From Acanthosoma haemorrhoidale (Eukaryota; Arthropoda; Insecta; Hemiptera; Acanthosomatidae), in contig OV884013.1 of the NCBI GenBank assembly GCA_930367205.1, positions 92,381,333-92,445,332 of the forward strand: a DNA stretch of 64,000 bases, written 5' to 3'. The notes beneath the pieces are model-generated. The model saw only the letters and a program-made list of their open reading frames with translations. It was not told where the DNA came from and did no database searches. How positions within the stretch are numbered: position 1 is the first letter of the stretch; every line of letters starts with the position of its first letter. Below, in pieces: positions 39,301 through 51,159 of this stretch. The position numbers and the translations under genes were made by a program.

Positions 39301-39360
39301 TTTTTTTTTTTTTTTTTTTTTCTTCATAGCCCCTTTAAACTTACAGACAATCATATACAA
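39301..39360 (-). mobile_element. very short 5'-truncated retroposon copy with poly(A)
   Basis: On the minus strand the insert ends GTTTAAAGGGGCTATGAAG plus about 21 A residues, as in the family member at 61573-61950. The flanks TGACAGATAG (39291-39300) and TGATAGATAG (39361-39370) form a 9/10 target-site duplication. Only about 40 bases of body were copied. Confidence 0.65.
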
Positions 39361-39370
39361 TGATAGATAG

Positions 39371-42300
39371 ATTTCTACCTAATAAATATAAACTGAGACG
39401 TTAAATAAAGATAGTGAGTATTACCGATTACCGATTAAATAAAGATTAAATATATTTGTTATTATAATTATCATATAAATCATGGAGAGGGATAGTTGTA
39501 TTTAAAAAAAGTACCGAAGCAAAAAAAACAACAACGTTATAATCTTGTGATACACTCAGGAGCTGCCGCTAAGGCCTGATAGTAAGGACACGAGGACTGG
39601 TGGAAGGATCTCAGTAAAAACAGTGTGTCAATAATATCAATCCACTTACGTTAACACAGTCGTTATGAACATGAAGATACCTCGGGGAAGAACATGTAAT
39701 ACCAACATTTTGATCCCGTGTAACAACCTTATTAGATATTTAATTATATTTTATAAAATAAACCAAAACTGTAATAAGATATTTTGTGAATCAGCACTTG
39801 AAACATTGTAATGCCCCTGTAAGCCTGTACTATTCTAGCCATGGTTGCTTATTTGTTGTTATAGGTTTCGCAATGAACAGGTGAATCCTGATTTTCGGAC
39901 GCCTACAAAATTGAGAAGGCGGTGACGATCATTAGAGAAATAAGTGATATCGAATCCACTGCAGCCACTGTGTCATCATTGATTGGTCGACTGATCCGGC
40001 GCCACTACATCCGCCGAGATGGAAGGGTGGCTCTCCTGGTAAAAGGTGCGCACTTCCTCCAGGAGGACCTGTTCAGGACTTCCGGTTGCCGCTCCGCTGG
40101 CTCTGGTTACCAGCTTTTAGTGTCCTTCCGGAGCAAGTACTTCGGAGTGTATTTAGTGATAGGGATGTCGGTGACTAATGGGAGGGGTTGGTCAGAATGT
40201 CCGAGCGTGCCATAGTGGAGGATATAATTCAGTGTCTCCGGAATGTGCATTCGATTCACTGCTGGACATGAAATATTTATCATTATATTCCGTATATAAA
40301 TTCAGCCTTGGTTAGCTTGGAAACGAGCAGATAGTCCGTCTTTGATTATCTAACTTGAAGTGCAAATAGTACGTCTGTCGATTTTTGTGTTCAGTTTGTC
40401 AATGTTTTTTTGTGTTATACATCCCACTTATCAAGATCCGATCTGAAGACTAATAGCAACTTAGACAGCTAATTGACAAATCTGATTTATTTTTTTTACA
40501 AAATGGATATCCTTTCTATTTTTGTCTAAAAGACGATTCTCATGTTTAATAAATATAGGAAAAATAACAAGTAGTAGTGTTTAAAAAACCCGCGACGAGT
40601 TCCCTAAGTAACTATGGATATTGTTTATTCACTTTCCATGTTCTTATGTCATTAATAAATCGATGGTCTCAGGGAAACTGGGTAACTCATAAAGACCAAA
40701 GTTTAGGTGGGAACATTCTTGATGAACAACTGTTCCTCACAAATTTACCAATGAAACAAAATTGTATTATTTATATTTGTATTTGTAGGAGAATTATCAA
40801 GGTTTTGAACTGGCAATTTTCTTGGTTTGTCAAGTGTGCTACAATGAAGTCATACGTTAGGTGAAGTGGAATCAAGAAATAAACATAAACGCTGATCCTC
40901 TTTCATAACCTACAATGTTACTAATATGCTCAATATGGCGATGCCAGACATTCCCAGAAGCTTTTACAGACACCTTGCAGTGTCATGATTTATACTAGTC
41001 TCAAGCACTAATAATGGAACCAATGGAATGGTTCTACGCACAAAGCCCATTCGCTAAACTACCACTAACACGTCACAAACTCAGGACATCATCGTCAAAT
41101 GAACTTATAATGAAGCGATGAGATTACATATCATTATTATATAATTCGAGAAATAAAATTTAGTTGCCATGTCGTCACTATATTCTTTATTTATGAACCA
41201 AAACTTGACTTCCTGTGGAGACATCTGAATTTCTCATCTGTATAACTCTCTGCCGATAATCGATCAAATCTGGGGAGACATTATATCGGTCTCTTTGTTC
41301 TCCTCGACGATTTGGCCCTCCTTTACAGTTGACAAATAAAGGAGCGGTCAAAGATCTGAAGAGACATGATAACCCAGCAGGGCAGATGTAATTCTGCAGA
41401 GGTGTCATCTAAGGCAATTGTCTGCAGTGGAAGGAGTTGAGTTTTTTGGTGTAGGCTCCACTCACTGGAGCAGTCGGGCCACTCATTACCGGGCTCCAGA
41501 CTAATTCCCGTCTGTCGCCAGCCCTGGTCCCATGGCTGGCTGTGCACCTTAATGCCGCACTCTCACCATTGTCCATAGTCCTATGTTCCTGTCTGCATGC
41601 TATCGAAAGGAAACTTGTCAACAAAATGGTCAAGTCCTAAAAGGTGCATTCTGGTGATCGAATTAATCTTCTTCTCGTCTACAGTCCTATACGAAAAAAA
41701 ATCTCTGCTCTGGGACTATACTCCCTAAGAATAACAAAAGGGTACAAACCAAATTTCATGCTGTCATAAGTTTATAATGCAAGTCGATTTGTCTCTTATT
41801 TATGAAACTCCCAATCAAAGCAACTGTTTGTACATATGATCATATTTGGGGGCCCCCTATCATACGAACCTGAGACAGTACGAGGCCGAGACAACACCGA
41901 GGCACCCCAGTCCTACATATCAGAAGGTGGTACGTACGTTAATTTAATTGTTTTAAATGTAATTTGTTTGCAAAGTCCTGAGAGTGCCTGATTATTCAAA
42001 ATTTTAACTGTTGGTGTAATATCAATAATAAAATATATTTTGAAGAGGCTCGTTTGTCTTAGAGGTGTGATATTATACATGATTGTTCCATTTCATGCCT
42101 CAAACATGGTAAAATAAAATCACACCCATGAAAAATATCGAAGGGTAATATATGGAGATGGTTATAAAATTTAACATTTCCATTCTTATTTGGCCAGAAT
42201 AAGATTCAAAATTAGATACTCGACCGATAGTGTATGAGTGATGGTCAAACATAAGATATTTCGAATTGAAAATTATCACTTACTTTGATGATGATGAGAT

Positions 42301-44241
42301 TCAACCTTAATAAGAGGAATGCATCAGCAAGGTCCGAAATCTGCTACCCAAAGGATTGGTAAGTATCTCTTACGAACACGGGTTGTTCGTGTGTGAGCGA
42401 ACTGTTCACACATCTATGAACATTACTGAGACAGTCGTGGATGTCTGTGTATAATTGATAATATGTGTCTATTTATTATTGGTTGCATGGTGCTAAATTC
42501 ATGTGCTGGGAGCTATAATAGAACAGTGACCATTTACGGTCACAGGCTTACACCTCGTGATACATAATTCGACCCGTTTCTTGTGAGGCATTAATTGTCA
42601 ACATACACACATTTAAAAAATAATATGAGACGTTCGAGACGAGAACTTATTTCTCGTTTCTTTGTATTTTTTGATTCCTTGCATTCTCAGTGAATGTCGC
42701 AGTTCTTTTGTTGTATTGTTGGAGTGATCCTTATTTATTTGGAACAAGTTCCGGAATGTTCTGCTTGCTACCCTACACAAACCAGCGACGCCAACAGAGT
42801 AATAGACTCAAATATAATAAATTCCGATGTATTCAAACAGGTAATTGAATGTAGATAACATTCAGCAGGTCTCGTAATTATGTAAGTAGCTCACGCTGTA
42901 AGCTGGGGACGAATTATCAATACGTTCCAACGATAGCTCGAATCGAAATGGAACGACCACAGGGGTTACTTATCGGAGGCTATAAACATATTTCAAGATG
43001 GGATAAATTCGTGATAAGTGTCCGACTGATAAGTGCTTATAAAGTGGAAGGGAGCAATAAACGTCGAAATTTGAAATGCGGACTATCAAAGACGCTTTCC
43101 TCATAAGCGGGCAGTCTTAAAAGTGAAAACGAGTTGCTTATCTAGAAAAGGTTTTTACGCCCACATTCATATTATGTTATACTATAAAGTTTTAAAAAAC
43201 AATAGTCTGCCTTTTCAGAATGGAAGTAAAATATCAAAATGGCGGCAATCGAAAAGTAGCATACATTTCGTATTTTATTTGAATTTTAGTAGGCTTCCTC
43301 TATAAATCTAGGATTTCTAGATAAAAAAATAAATAAATAACAATGTCGAATTTAAGTGGCATTCTGATGTATTTTCTTTATCGAAAGTGGATTTTTTCTG
43401 GTTCTTCTATCAATGATAATTCAAAAATAAAAAAAATTGGCTTTAAACCACAATTAACAAACCATAAAGAAGTGGTTGTCATCGTCTTCGACGCTTACAA
43501 AATTACGTAATTTTACTCTCTCTCTCTCTCCGCCATTTTAAGTACTTGTTTAGAAGGATAAGTTTCTCGTTTTATACTAAGAAACAAAAGTGGTCAGTAT
43601 CACTCCAATCGCCACGTTTCTCTCAATCCAATTATGATTTAGGTGGAGGTTTCGAGATCAGATTACTGTCTCTGATCTGTCACTGAATATGAATAGTCCA
43701 CATTTTCTATCATGCCTAGATACATCTTTATATTTACTTGGTCGTTATCTTGAATGATAAATTCATTATGCTACGAATGAAATTGTAAGCAGCGTGGGAT
43801 GACACGCCTACCACTTCTTGGAAGCCGATTTCATTTCAAAGAATTATATTAGCGTAGGCCCGAAAATGTCTCATCACATTCTGACAATGCCTCGAACGTC
43901 GTTTTTAACAACGACGAATATAATACATAATAATAATATTTAGCGGTTAAATTAAATAACCTTTTTGGTGATAATCAAATGCCTTTAAATGATCCTTCCG
44001 GCTAGTGAAGAGTACCGACAACTGGAAGTCTGGAACTGATAGATTTAGTTCGAAATCATATGATATTCACTTGCCCGAAAAAACAAATGATAACGACGAA
44101 ATTAAAAGGTCATGTCTAGTTTACTAAAAAAAAGTGTTACAGTGAAGAACTATATTACATATTTTTAGCTAATAAAATATTTGAGTTTGTTTTTACTTAG
44201 AAAAATTTACGTTACCCCACCAATACAATGGATTCGCTGAA
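39371..44241. other. AT-rich non-coding DNA, no gene seen
   Basis: The longest frames (97 codons at 39922-40215, 95 codons at 40577-40864, and three overlapping minus-strand frames at 41187-41633) carry no recognisable domain. No RNA gene or complete mobile element recognised. Confidence 0.4.
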
Positions 44242-44252
44242 TATATATATAT

Positions 44253-44480
44253 AATCAACCAACTTAAGTAGATAAGCAATGAGTATATTGAAGTAATATA
44301 GCTGATTACTCCATGGACTAGATGGCCCTCTTGTAGGTAAAGAAGTTGCGGAGGACACCATGAAAGAAACAGCTGGTGGTAAGAAGTGGTGGAAAGGTGA
44401 ATGGATCGGGTTTTCTAAAAGTGACAATGGGTGGGACAGGATCTGACCTGGAATGTCTATTCTTTCCATATAGAGGGAGT
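44253..44480. repeat. 228-bp TA-bounded repeat unit, copy a
   Basis: The unit runs from AATCAACCAACTTAAG to ATATAGAGGGAGT and is bounded on both sides by (TA)n. Three further copies of exactly 228 bases lie at 55049-55276, 55293-55520 and 60010-60237, all in the same orientation and differing by only a few bases. The minus strand is open across the unit in every copy (starting MERIDIPGQIL), but with so few differences this does not prove coding. The right-hand (TA)n is the insertion site of element E1. Confidence 0.85.
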
Positions 44481-44493
44481 ATATATATATATA

Positions 44494-44678
44494 AGTTAAA
44501 GCCAGAGGCAAGTTATGTTGTAAACTAATACGATCATGGGAGGTAAACAACCCATGATCCTATGTAGGTCGGATTACTAAGGAGAATAAAGTAGTCTTTT
44601 ACTGGAGTCACAGTGTGTCGGTGTTTTTTCCTCTGTCATTATTATATTTTTATCACACTTAACCGGCGACGATTAACT
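44494..44678 (+). repeat. E1 5' LTR
   Basis: Starts AGTTAAAGCC and ends GATTAACT, so the termini form the inverted repeat AGTTAA/TTAACT. The last T overlaps the primer site. A polyadenylation signal AATAAA is at 44585-44590 in the motif AATAAAGTAGTCTT, which the E2 and E3 LTRs also carry. Confidence 0.92.
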
Positions 44679-44695
44679 GGTGCCGAAACCCGGGA
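44678..44695 (+). promoter_or_regulatory. E1 primer binding site, fits tRNA-Phe
   Basis: TGGTGCCGAAACCCGGGA directly follows the LTR. Its complement is the last 18 bases, including CCA, of animal tRNA-Phe (acceptor TTTCGGC paired to 5' GCCGAAA). Minus-strand DNA synthesis would start here. E2 and E3 carry the same 18 bases. Confidence 0.85.
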
Positions 44696-44800
44696 GATTA
44701 CGGGAACCTCGTACGGCGGCGTAGAAAGTAATTGTTTTTTTTTCTTTCTCTCTAATTTTTTTTTTCTTAATCGTCTCCTCTCTTTTACGTTTTTAATAAC

Positions 44801-45985
44801 ATGCCAGAGGGAGTGTTACGACCCGCGGTGCTAAGTGGAGCTGCAGATATACCTCAGTTGCCTCAAACGACGATGGCAGCGGCTCACGCGACTACATTAG
44901 CGTGGATGAAGATTCAGGCGATCACGGCTCAGGATATGAGGAAGTCCATTTCCGATCTGGAGAGATTCGCAGGTGAGACCGGGGAACTGAATCATTTCCT
45001 TAAGGGGGGTGACCGGCTGATGATGCGGATAGAAGGAAAACGGACGGAGGATTTAATAACTGAAGGAGATGCCGATTCACTGAGAGCAGCTCTGGTGTGC
45101 AGAGTTAAGCGGAGCATTCTGAATATGATCCAGGCTGACGAGGAGACCTCATGGACCATCGTGAAGGAGCGGCTGAAGAAAGCATTCGGCGGGGGAAGAT
45201 GGACCCCGGAAGAGGATATTTTTAAAATGTTCCGGGAGACGAAGAGGCACCGACAAACAAACGGGCAGTTCGCCGGAACACTGCTGGCTCAATACAATGG
45301 CATCACGGAGAAGATGCGGGAGACATTGAACGCGGCAGAAGTAGAGGGCAGGATGGCGTTTTTGTCTACAATACTGAAGGTGCAGCTAGCGAAGGAAACA
45401 GGAAAAAAGGAGGCGTTACCTAGAGAGCGCACGTTTCTAGAATGCGCTCAAGAAATGGTGGACACCAGCGCCAGAGAGGAGGAAATTACAGTTGGCGAGG
45501 AAGAAATGGACTGGAGGAAAGTAGTATATAAAAGGCCCAAAATCGCGCCGGTCACATGGAGGAAGAAGGAGGTAGAGTACGGTAGAAGAGAGAGGGCGGC
45601 AGTGGGAGAAAGGAGCCGAGGAAACGCGGGACGCCCCAGGAGAAGGGAAGACAGGAAGTGTTATGAGTGTGGGAAGACAGGACACCTGGTAGCTAAGTGC
45701 CCACGCACTAGGTGCTTTGAGTGTGGCACGGAGGGTCACATAGCAAGACAGTGCCCATATATGAGCCCACGCAGAAACGTGAACCGTCCCGAGCCAATGG
45801 AAATCAATGCTCAGAGAGTGTGGAGGAGGGAGAGACATCAGTCAGAGGCTTCAGAAACTTCGGAAATCTCCGAAACGGACAACGAAAGGGAAGAGCCAGG
45901 AAGCGGAGTGGGCTGTGGAAGCGGCAGTGCCCGGAGGAGCGGCCGACGACAGGCGACGGAGGAGAGGGGAGAACGCGAGATCTGA
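44801..45985 (+). CDS. E1 Gag polyprotein
   Basis: This is the structural protein that assembles the virus-like particle and binds element RNA. It has 394 codons and the frame is intact. The alpha-helical N-terminal and central parts contain ELNHFLKGGDRL (63-74) and GGRWTPEEDIF (131-141), conserved in E2 and E3. The nucleocapsid part has two CCHC knuckles, C287-C290-H295-C300 and C305-C308-H313-C318, inside a basic region, followed by a charged tail rich in E, S and R. The ATG at 44801 is chosen because it aligns with the Gag starts of E2 and E3 (MxExGVLR..VL). It ends at UGA 45983-45985, after which the same frame continues into pol. Confidence 0.92.
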   Translation: MPEGVLRPAVLSGAADIPQLPQTTMAAAHATTLAWMKIQAITAQDMRKSISDLERFAGETGELNHFLKGGDRLMMRIEGKRTEDLITEGDADSLRAALVCRVKRSILNMIQADEETSWTIVKERLKKAFGGGRWTPEEDIFKMFRETKRHRQTNGQFAGTLLAQYNGITEKMRETLNAAEVEGRMAFLSTILKVQLAKETGKKEALPRERTFLECAQEMVDTSAREEEITVGEEEMDWRKVVYKRPKIAPVTWRKKEVEYGRRERAAVGERSRGNAGRPRRREDRKCYECGKTGHLVAKCPRTRCFECGTEGHIARQCPYMSPRRNVNRPEPMEINAQRVWRRERHQSEASETSEISETDNEREEPGSGVGCGSGSARRSGRRQATEERGEREI

Positions 45986-46056
45986 GAAGAGTGGCAGCGG
46001 AGAGGCGACCGCACGTTAATAAATAATATTGTAAAAGGCACACATGGCGGTCTGCC
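45983..46056 (+). promoter_or_regulatory. E1 gag-pol UGA readthrough region with stem-loop
   Basis: The in-frame UGA is followed by GAAGAGTGGCAGCGGAGA (18 bases) and then a potential stem. GGC GACCGC (46004-46012) pairs with GCGGTC (46047-46052), a one-base bulge and GCC (46054-46056), over a 34-base loop. The frame after UGA encodes EEWQRRGDR, similar to the residues after UGA in E2 and E3. The layout suggests programmed stop-codon readthrough. This is inferred from comparison of the three elements, not tested. Confidence 0.6.
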
Positions 46057-49000
46057 TATAATTAGAGTCGCGAGTGGAGTGCAGTGCTTAGTGGATACGG
46101 GGAGTACCAACACAATAATGTGTCGGGAGACACTAGAGAGCATGTGTGGAGGAGGGAGGATGCCTCAAATGCAGGTATGTTCTTGTAGCTTGGTCACCCT
46201 GGGGGGCCCCTGCAGGGTCGAAGGGGAAGCGATAATAGGGTTGGAAAGATGGGATCGTAGCGAGGAGAAATTACGGGTCCATGTGGTGGAAAAGATGCCC
46301 CGGGAATACGGAGGGATCATAGGGTGTGATCTGTTGGGGAAAGTTGGAGCAAGGATTAGGAACAGGGAAGGGAAATGGGACATTCGCTTAGGTAAGAAAA
46401 CATATAGGTGCCTGAGACAAGGGAGGGACGTAGGAAGAGACGGTAGGGCGCGAGTAGGGGCGATTAGGCGAGCGGAGGATTGGAGAGTGGAGCTCAAGAG
46501 AGAATATACGGACATTTTCTTTGAAGGGGAGAGATTGGGGGCCACAGGAAAAACAGTACATGAGATTCCGCTCAAGCAGGACCGAGTAAGCTACGTGAAG
46601 GAGCGCAGATACCCACAGGCTCTGAGACACCATATTAGGGAGGAGCTGGACAACTTGAAAAAACAGGGGATCATCGAAGATAGCACGTCACCATATAATA
46701 GCCCCTTATGGGCTGTTAAGAAAAAGAGCGTGGAAGGCGGGGTCCCAGATAAGTATAGAGTGGTAGTAGACTACCGGAAGCTCAATGAGAATACAGTGGA
46801 CGAGAAGTACCCAATTCCACGGTTCGATGACATTCTGGACAGGCTGAGCGGGGCCAGGATCTTCAGCACCCTGGATCTCAAAGCGGGGTATCACCAGATA
46901 CAGATGCATCCTAGGGACCGACATAAGACAGCCTTCACTTTTGAGAGAGGTCACTACGAGTTCACCAGGATGCCATTTGGATTGAAAAATGCACCCATCA
47001 CATTCCAAAGGCTCATGGATGAGTTGCTACGTGGAGTAGATGAGTCCGTTTGCCAGATATACATGGACGACCTCTTAGTATTCAGCGCGACCGAGGCCCA
47101 ACATGTAGATCACCTGAGGACAGTTTTTGACCGAGTGCGACAATTCGGCCTGAAATTGTCGGAGGAAAAGTCCCATCTGGGTCAGGAGGTCATCAGTTTT
47201 TTGGGGCACACGATATCCAAAGAAGGAGTCCGACCAGATGCCGGGAAGGTAGCAGCAATCCAGAAGATGGCGGTTCCGTCGGACGTAAAAGGGATACGGT
47301 GGTTGATGGGAACACTGAACTAATACAGGCGATTCGTTCCAGAAATGGCAGCATACCTAGTACCTCTTAACAACCTCCTCAAAAAGGGGAAAAAAGTAGC
47401 CATCACCCCCGACATAGAGGCGAACATGCGCAAGTGCATGGCACGACTACAAGAACATCCTGTACTGGCTTTTCCGGATTTCACAAAGCAATTCACAATA
47501 ACGACGGATGCCAGTGAATATGCCTTGGGAGCAGTTCTGTCACAGGCGGGGGGCAAAGGGGACCGTCCAGTAGCGTACGCCAGTAGGCGCCTCACAGAGG
47601 CGGAAAGTCGGTATAGCGCGCTAGAGCGGGAATTATTAGGGATAGTCTGGGCAATAGACCATTTCCGGCCCTACGTGTTCGGGAGAAGGTTCCGGGTGCA
47701 CACCGACCACAAACCGTTACAGTGGGTTGGTAAATTAAAAGAGTCGTCGGCGAGGGTCATGCGTTGGAAGGAGTTCCTCAGCCAATACAACTTGGAGGTG
47801 ATATACAAGCCTGGTAAGGAAAACGTCGTGGCGGACTGGCTGTCCCGGGCGATGGTGGTCAACGCACTCGAACAAGAGCAGGGGGAATCCTCCCGAGACG
47901 GAAGGCAGTTCTTGCGAGAATGGACACCGGAGAGAGAAGAAGACCAACAGGAACCAGGGTCTACGGATTTGGTACCGTCGGCAGGAGGAGGGAGCTCAAC
48001 GGACGACAGGCCTGCGGACATGGAAGAGCGGGAAGAAATTATAAACGATAAGCGCCGCCAGATAGTCTGGAAGACGAAGACCTTCGGCCCCATGAAAATA
48101 GCACATGATAGTTCTCCACGATCGACCACCACGACCATATGGTTGGCTCCAGGGGTGAACAATGACCAAATTAGTCGTGCCCTTAATGATGCTTCCACAC
48201 CAGGGAAGACCCATTTTCTTTATGTCGGGAACGCAACCATATGGGAGAAAATTAAGCGCCTTTGGAGGGCGGAGCAGGTTGGGGTTGACCGAACATTTGT
48301 ACGGTGTACCATGATGGTAGAGACCATCCCGGATGAGCCAACGCAGAAGGAGATCACGCTAGCGTACCATCAGGGCAAAACCAACCACAGGGGAGAACAA
48401 GAGACGGCTCAGGCGTTGAGGCGGAAGTATTTCTGGTGGGGGATGCGAAAGACAATCCAGGAAACACTAGCTGCGTGCGAAGTTTGTCATCGTACCAAAT
48501 ATGACAGGCACCCACCTACCGGGCAACAAGTCGAGACTCCCACGGCGCAAACACCGCTCACTGACCTTCAAGTTGATACTTTCACTTGGCGGGGACACAA
48601 GTGGGTCACCATGGTTGACCTTTTTAGTAAAATGGCTATGGCATACCCTATTCGGGAAAAGTCATCGGAAGCAGTGCTAGGCGCGCTGAGGCGTTGGTTC
48701 CAATTCTACGGCGTCCCAGATCGGATAGCGTCGGACGGTGGAAAGGAGTTCGATAACGCCGACGTGCGGAAAGAGATGAAGGCTCTGGACGTGATGTAGC
48801 ACGTCAATACCCCAGGGCATCCAAAGAGCCGAGGAGGAATTGAGCGTCTCCACAGTACCTTGGGCGATCATCTCCGCGTCTACAATGCCGACAAAGGGTT
48901 GGAGCCGGCAGAGGCAATGCCTAGGGCGGTCATTGCGTATAACCATTCTGTCCACACGACCACCGGGTTTTCACCCTTTGAAATCCTTTTCGGACTTCGT

Positions 49001-49372
49001 GGGCGTCGCCGAGACACGAGTAGAACGGTGGTGGGAGACGAGACGTCCGCACAACTCACCACCAACCGCGTGGAACTGGGGAAAGTATGGGGGAAGGTGT
49101 ACGCGAGAATTACCGGGGAAAAATCCAGGAGGGTGTTGAGGGAGAACGCGGGCGTCAAACCACTAGAAGGGTGCGTTGCGATAGGCACTACGGTATATTG
49201 TAAGATCGGTTCCAATAGGAGTAAGGAGGTGTCCCGTTATGAGGGTCCCTTCCGGGTGATCACGATTCGTGAACACAATTTGGTGACCATCCAGAGTGTT
49301 CATGAACCCGCGAAGAGGAGAACTGTCCATCTCGAGCAGTTAAAGCTTCCAGTGGGGAAGCCATCCAAATAG
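45986..49372 (+). pseudogene. E1 Pol: protease, RT, RNase H, integrase (two nonsense codons)
   Basis: Translated as a Gag extension. The aspartic protease has LVDTGSTN (catalytic D at 46094). RT shows KYRVVVDYRKLN, FSTLDLKAGYHQI, FGLKNAP and the catalytic YMDD at 47060-47071, and ends after FLGH. RNase H has TTDASEYALGAVLSQ, ERELLGIVWAI and HTDHKPLQW. Integrase has an HHCC zinc finger (HQGKTNH...CEVCH) and a D,D-35-E core (DLQVDTFTW, ASDGGKEF, GIERLHS). Its C-terminal domain ends in RRTVHLEQLKLP. Breaks: TAA at 47321-47323 where E2 has Tyr, and TAG at 48797-48799 where E2 has Trp. The frame is otherwise unbroken, so the copy was lost recently. Confidence 0.93.
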
Positions 49373-49612
49373 GAAATTGACTCTAATTTTCTCACTCCTG
49401 CACACATCTCTTTTGGTTTTTGGTGGCATTAGCCAGATACATGTTTTTTTATTTTACTGTTTTAACCTTGTACCACATTGGATAAAGTTATGTTCTGTTT
49501 TTATGATTATAAGACAGTGTTGTGCTGCTCTAGGCGAGCAGGAAATTATTATGTCAGAACTGTATATAATTAGCATAAGTGTTAAGTTTCAGTTCCCGAC
49601 GGATGGTCAGGA

Positions 49613-49625
49613 ACTGGCAGGGGGG
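49613..49625 (+). promoter_or_regulatory. E1 polypurine tract
   Basis: The G-rich run GGCAGGGGGG abuts the 3' LTR start AGTTAAAG. It would be the RNase H-resistant primer for plus-strand synthesis. Matching G-runs precede the 3' LTRs of E2 and E3. Confidence 0.75.
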
Positions 49626-49810
49626 AGTTAAAGCCAGAGGCAAGTTATGTTGTAAACTAATACGATCATGGGAGGTAAACAACCCATGATCCTATGTAGG
49701 TCGGATTACTAAGGAGAATAAAGTAGTCTTTTACTGGAGTCACAGTGTGTCGGTGTTTTTTCCTCTGTCATTATTATACTTTTATCACACTTAACCGCCG
49801 ACGATTAACT
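49626..49810 (+). repeat. E1 3' LTR
   Basis: 185 bases, differing from the 5' LTR by two substitutions near the 3' end (TATATT/TATACT and CCGGCG/CCGCCG). AATAAA lies at 49717-49722. It is followed directly by (TA)n. Confidence 0.92.
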
Positions 49811-49840
49811 TATATATATATATATCTCAATATATATATA

Positions 49841-49871
49841 TTCTTAGCTTGTAATTCAATAAACATTAACT
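49841..49871 (+). repeat. E2 truncated 5' LTR
   Basis: Matches the last 31 bases of the E2 3' LTR (54989-55019), ending AACATTAACT. The promoter half is absent, so this copy cannot be transcribed from its own LTR. Confidence 0.88.
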
Positions 49872-49888
49872 GGTGCCGAAACCCGGGA
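49871..49888 (+). promoter_or_regulatory. E2 primer binding site (tRNA-Phe type)
   Basis: The same 18 bases, TGGTGCCGAAACCCGGGA, as in E1, directly after the LTR end. Confidence 0.85.
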
Positions 49889-49967
49889 ACCGTGGAGAAA
49901 GAGAGTTATTAGTGCGAGCGTAATTTTTTTTTTGTTTTTTTTTTCTTCTATACGCGAAAGAGAGAAG

Positions 49968-51159
49968 ATGACTGAAGGAGGAGTTTTGAGACAGCCCGTC
50001 TTGAATCTCGTAGAGGGAGCAGATATTAGAAGAGTGGGAACTATGCCAGAAGTTCATGCCACGGCGCTCGCGCTGATGAGGGTAAAAGCGATGAATACCC
50101 AGGATCTGAGGAAGGCTGTTGCGGAGCTGGAGAGATTCACTGGGGAACTGGGTGAGCTGAACCATTTCCTAAAAGGAGGAGACCGTCTCACAGCTTTAAT
50201 TGGAGCTAAAGCAGAAGAAAATTTAATAGATCCCAGAGACGCGGAATCGTTGAAGGCGGCCCTGATATGTCGGGTCAAGAGAAGTATACTGAATCAAATT
50301 CAGGCAGATGAAGAAACCCCGTGGGAATTAATAAAGATAAGATTGAAGAGGGCGTACGGAGGAGGACGATGGACTCCCGAGGAGGACATATTCCAAATGT
50401 TTAGGGAGACAAAGTCCCCAAGACAAAGTAACGGGCAATATGCTGCGGGGTTAGTAGTCCGTTTCAATAAGATAACGGAGAAGATGAGAGAGTCGATTAG
50501 CGTAGAAGAGGTGGAGGGTAGAATGGGATTCTCATCCACAATTCTAAAAGTGCAACTGGCCAAGGAGACAGGAAGAAAGGAGGATTCTCCGATGAGCGCT
50601 CGTTCTCGGAGTGTGCACAATCAATGATCGACACTAGTGCCAAGGAGGAAGAAGTGAGGGTGCAAGACGTCGACAATGAGTGGAGCCGAGTTGCATACAA
50701 AAGAACTCGGACCCTGAAACCAACCTGGAGGAGACCAGAAACGTCCGTTATTGGCAGAGACAAGGGAACGACAGGAGAAAGAAGATTTAGAGGAACGAGA
50801 CCGAGGTATGCCCCGCCCAGGGAAGAAAGAAAATGCCACGGATGTAGGAAGGCAGGACATTTAGTGGCACAGTGTCCTCGAACAAAATGTTTTGAGTGTG
50901 GCGAGGAAGGACACATCGCGAGGCATTGCCCGTATATCTTCCGGAGGAGAGAATACCAACGACCAGAACCAATGGAGGTAAACACTCAAGAAGTAAGAGA
51001 GAGAGACGGAGCATGACACATGGGGAGAGTGGATCATCAGAAGATGAGTCATCAGGGACTTCGGGAACTGAAGGAGAAGAAGCGAGGCGCAGCAGAAACA
51101 GGAGACAGACAGGGCAGAAGGTCGAGTCACGTAGATGGGAGCAACGTGATGAAGCCTGA
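49968..51159 (+). pseudogene. E2 Gag (two frameshifts)
   Basis: Starts MTEGGVLRQPVLN, aligned with E1 and E3. It contains ELNHFLKGGDRL and GGGRWTPEEDIF, then shifts frame near 50590 (after AKETGRKED), continues as a second frame from about 50595 and shifts again near 51005 in an AG-rich run. The nucleocapsid part carries two CCHC knuckles (CHGCRKAGHLVAQC and CFECGEEGHIARHC). The terminal stop UGA at 51157-51159 corresponds to the gag/pol UGA of E1 and E3. Small indels in low-complexity runs could be assembly errors. Confidence 0.88.

Larger units (their letters stand above)
44494..49810 (+). mobile_element. Ty3/Gypsy LTR retrotransposon E1 (5.3 kb)
   Basis: Two 185-base LTRs differing at only two positions flank an internal region with primer site, gag, pol and a polypurine tract. 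Pol order is protease, RT, RNase H, integrase, which defines Ty3/Gypsy (Metaviridae). There is no room for env: only about 250 bases lie between pol and the 3' LTR. Insertion is within (TA)n. The gag-pol region (44801-49372) is one continuous frame of about 1,524 codons interrupted only by the UGA at the gag/pol border and two nonsense codons in pol (47321 and 48797). The copy is recent but probably inactive. Confidence 0.93.

Noticed and set aside
39922..40215. 97-codon frame as a host gene
   Set aside because: No recognisable domain or homologue from sequence reading; evidence too weak.
44212..44550. Minus-strand frame (MERIDIPG...) in the four 228-bp units as a gene
   Set aside because: The units are too similar to judge selection, the frame runs into (TA)n translation at its end, and no homologue is recognised.
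45437..45838. Long antisense frames inside E1-E3 gag and pol (for example 133, 175, 168 and 148 codons)
   Set aside because: They are shadows of the gag-pol frame on the opposite strand and contain no recognisable motif.
49373..49625. A possible env gene downstream of pol
   Set aside because: Only 250-335 bases lie between pol and the 3' LTR in all three elements, with no signal peptide or membrane segment of suitable length.
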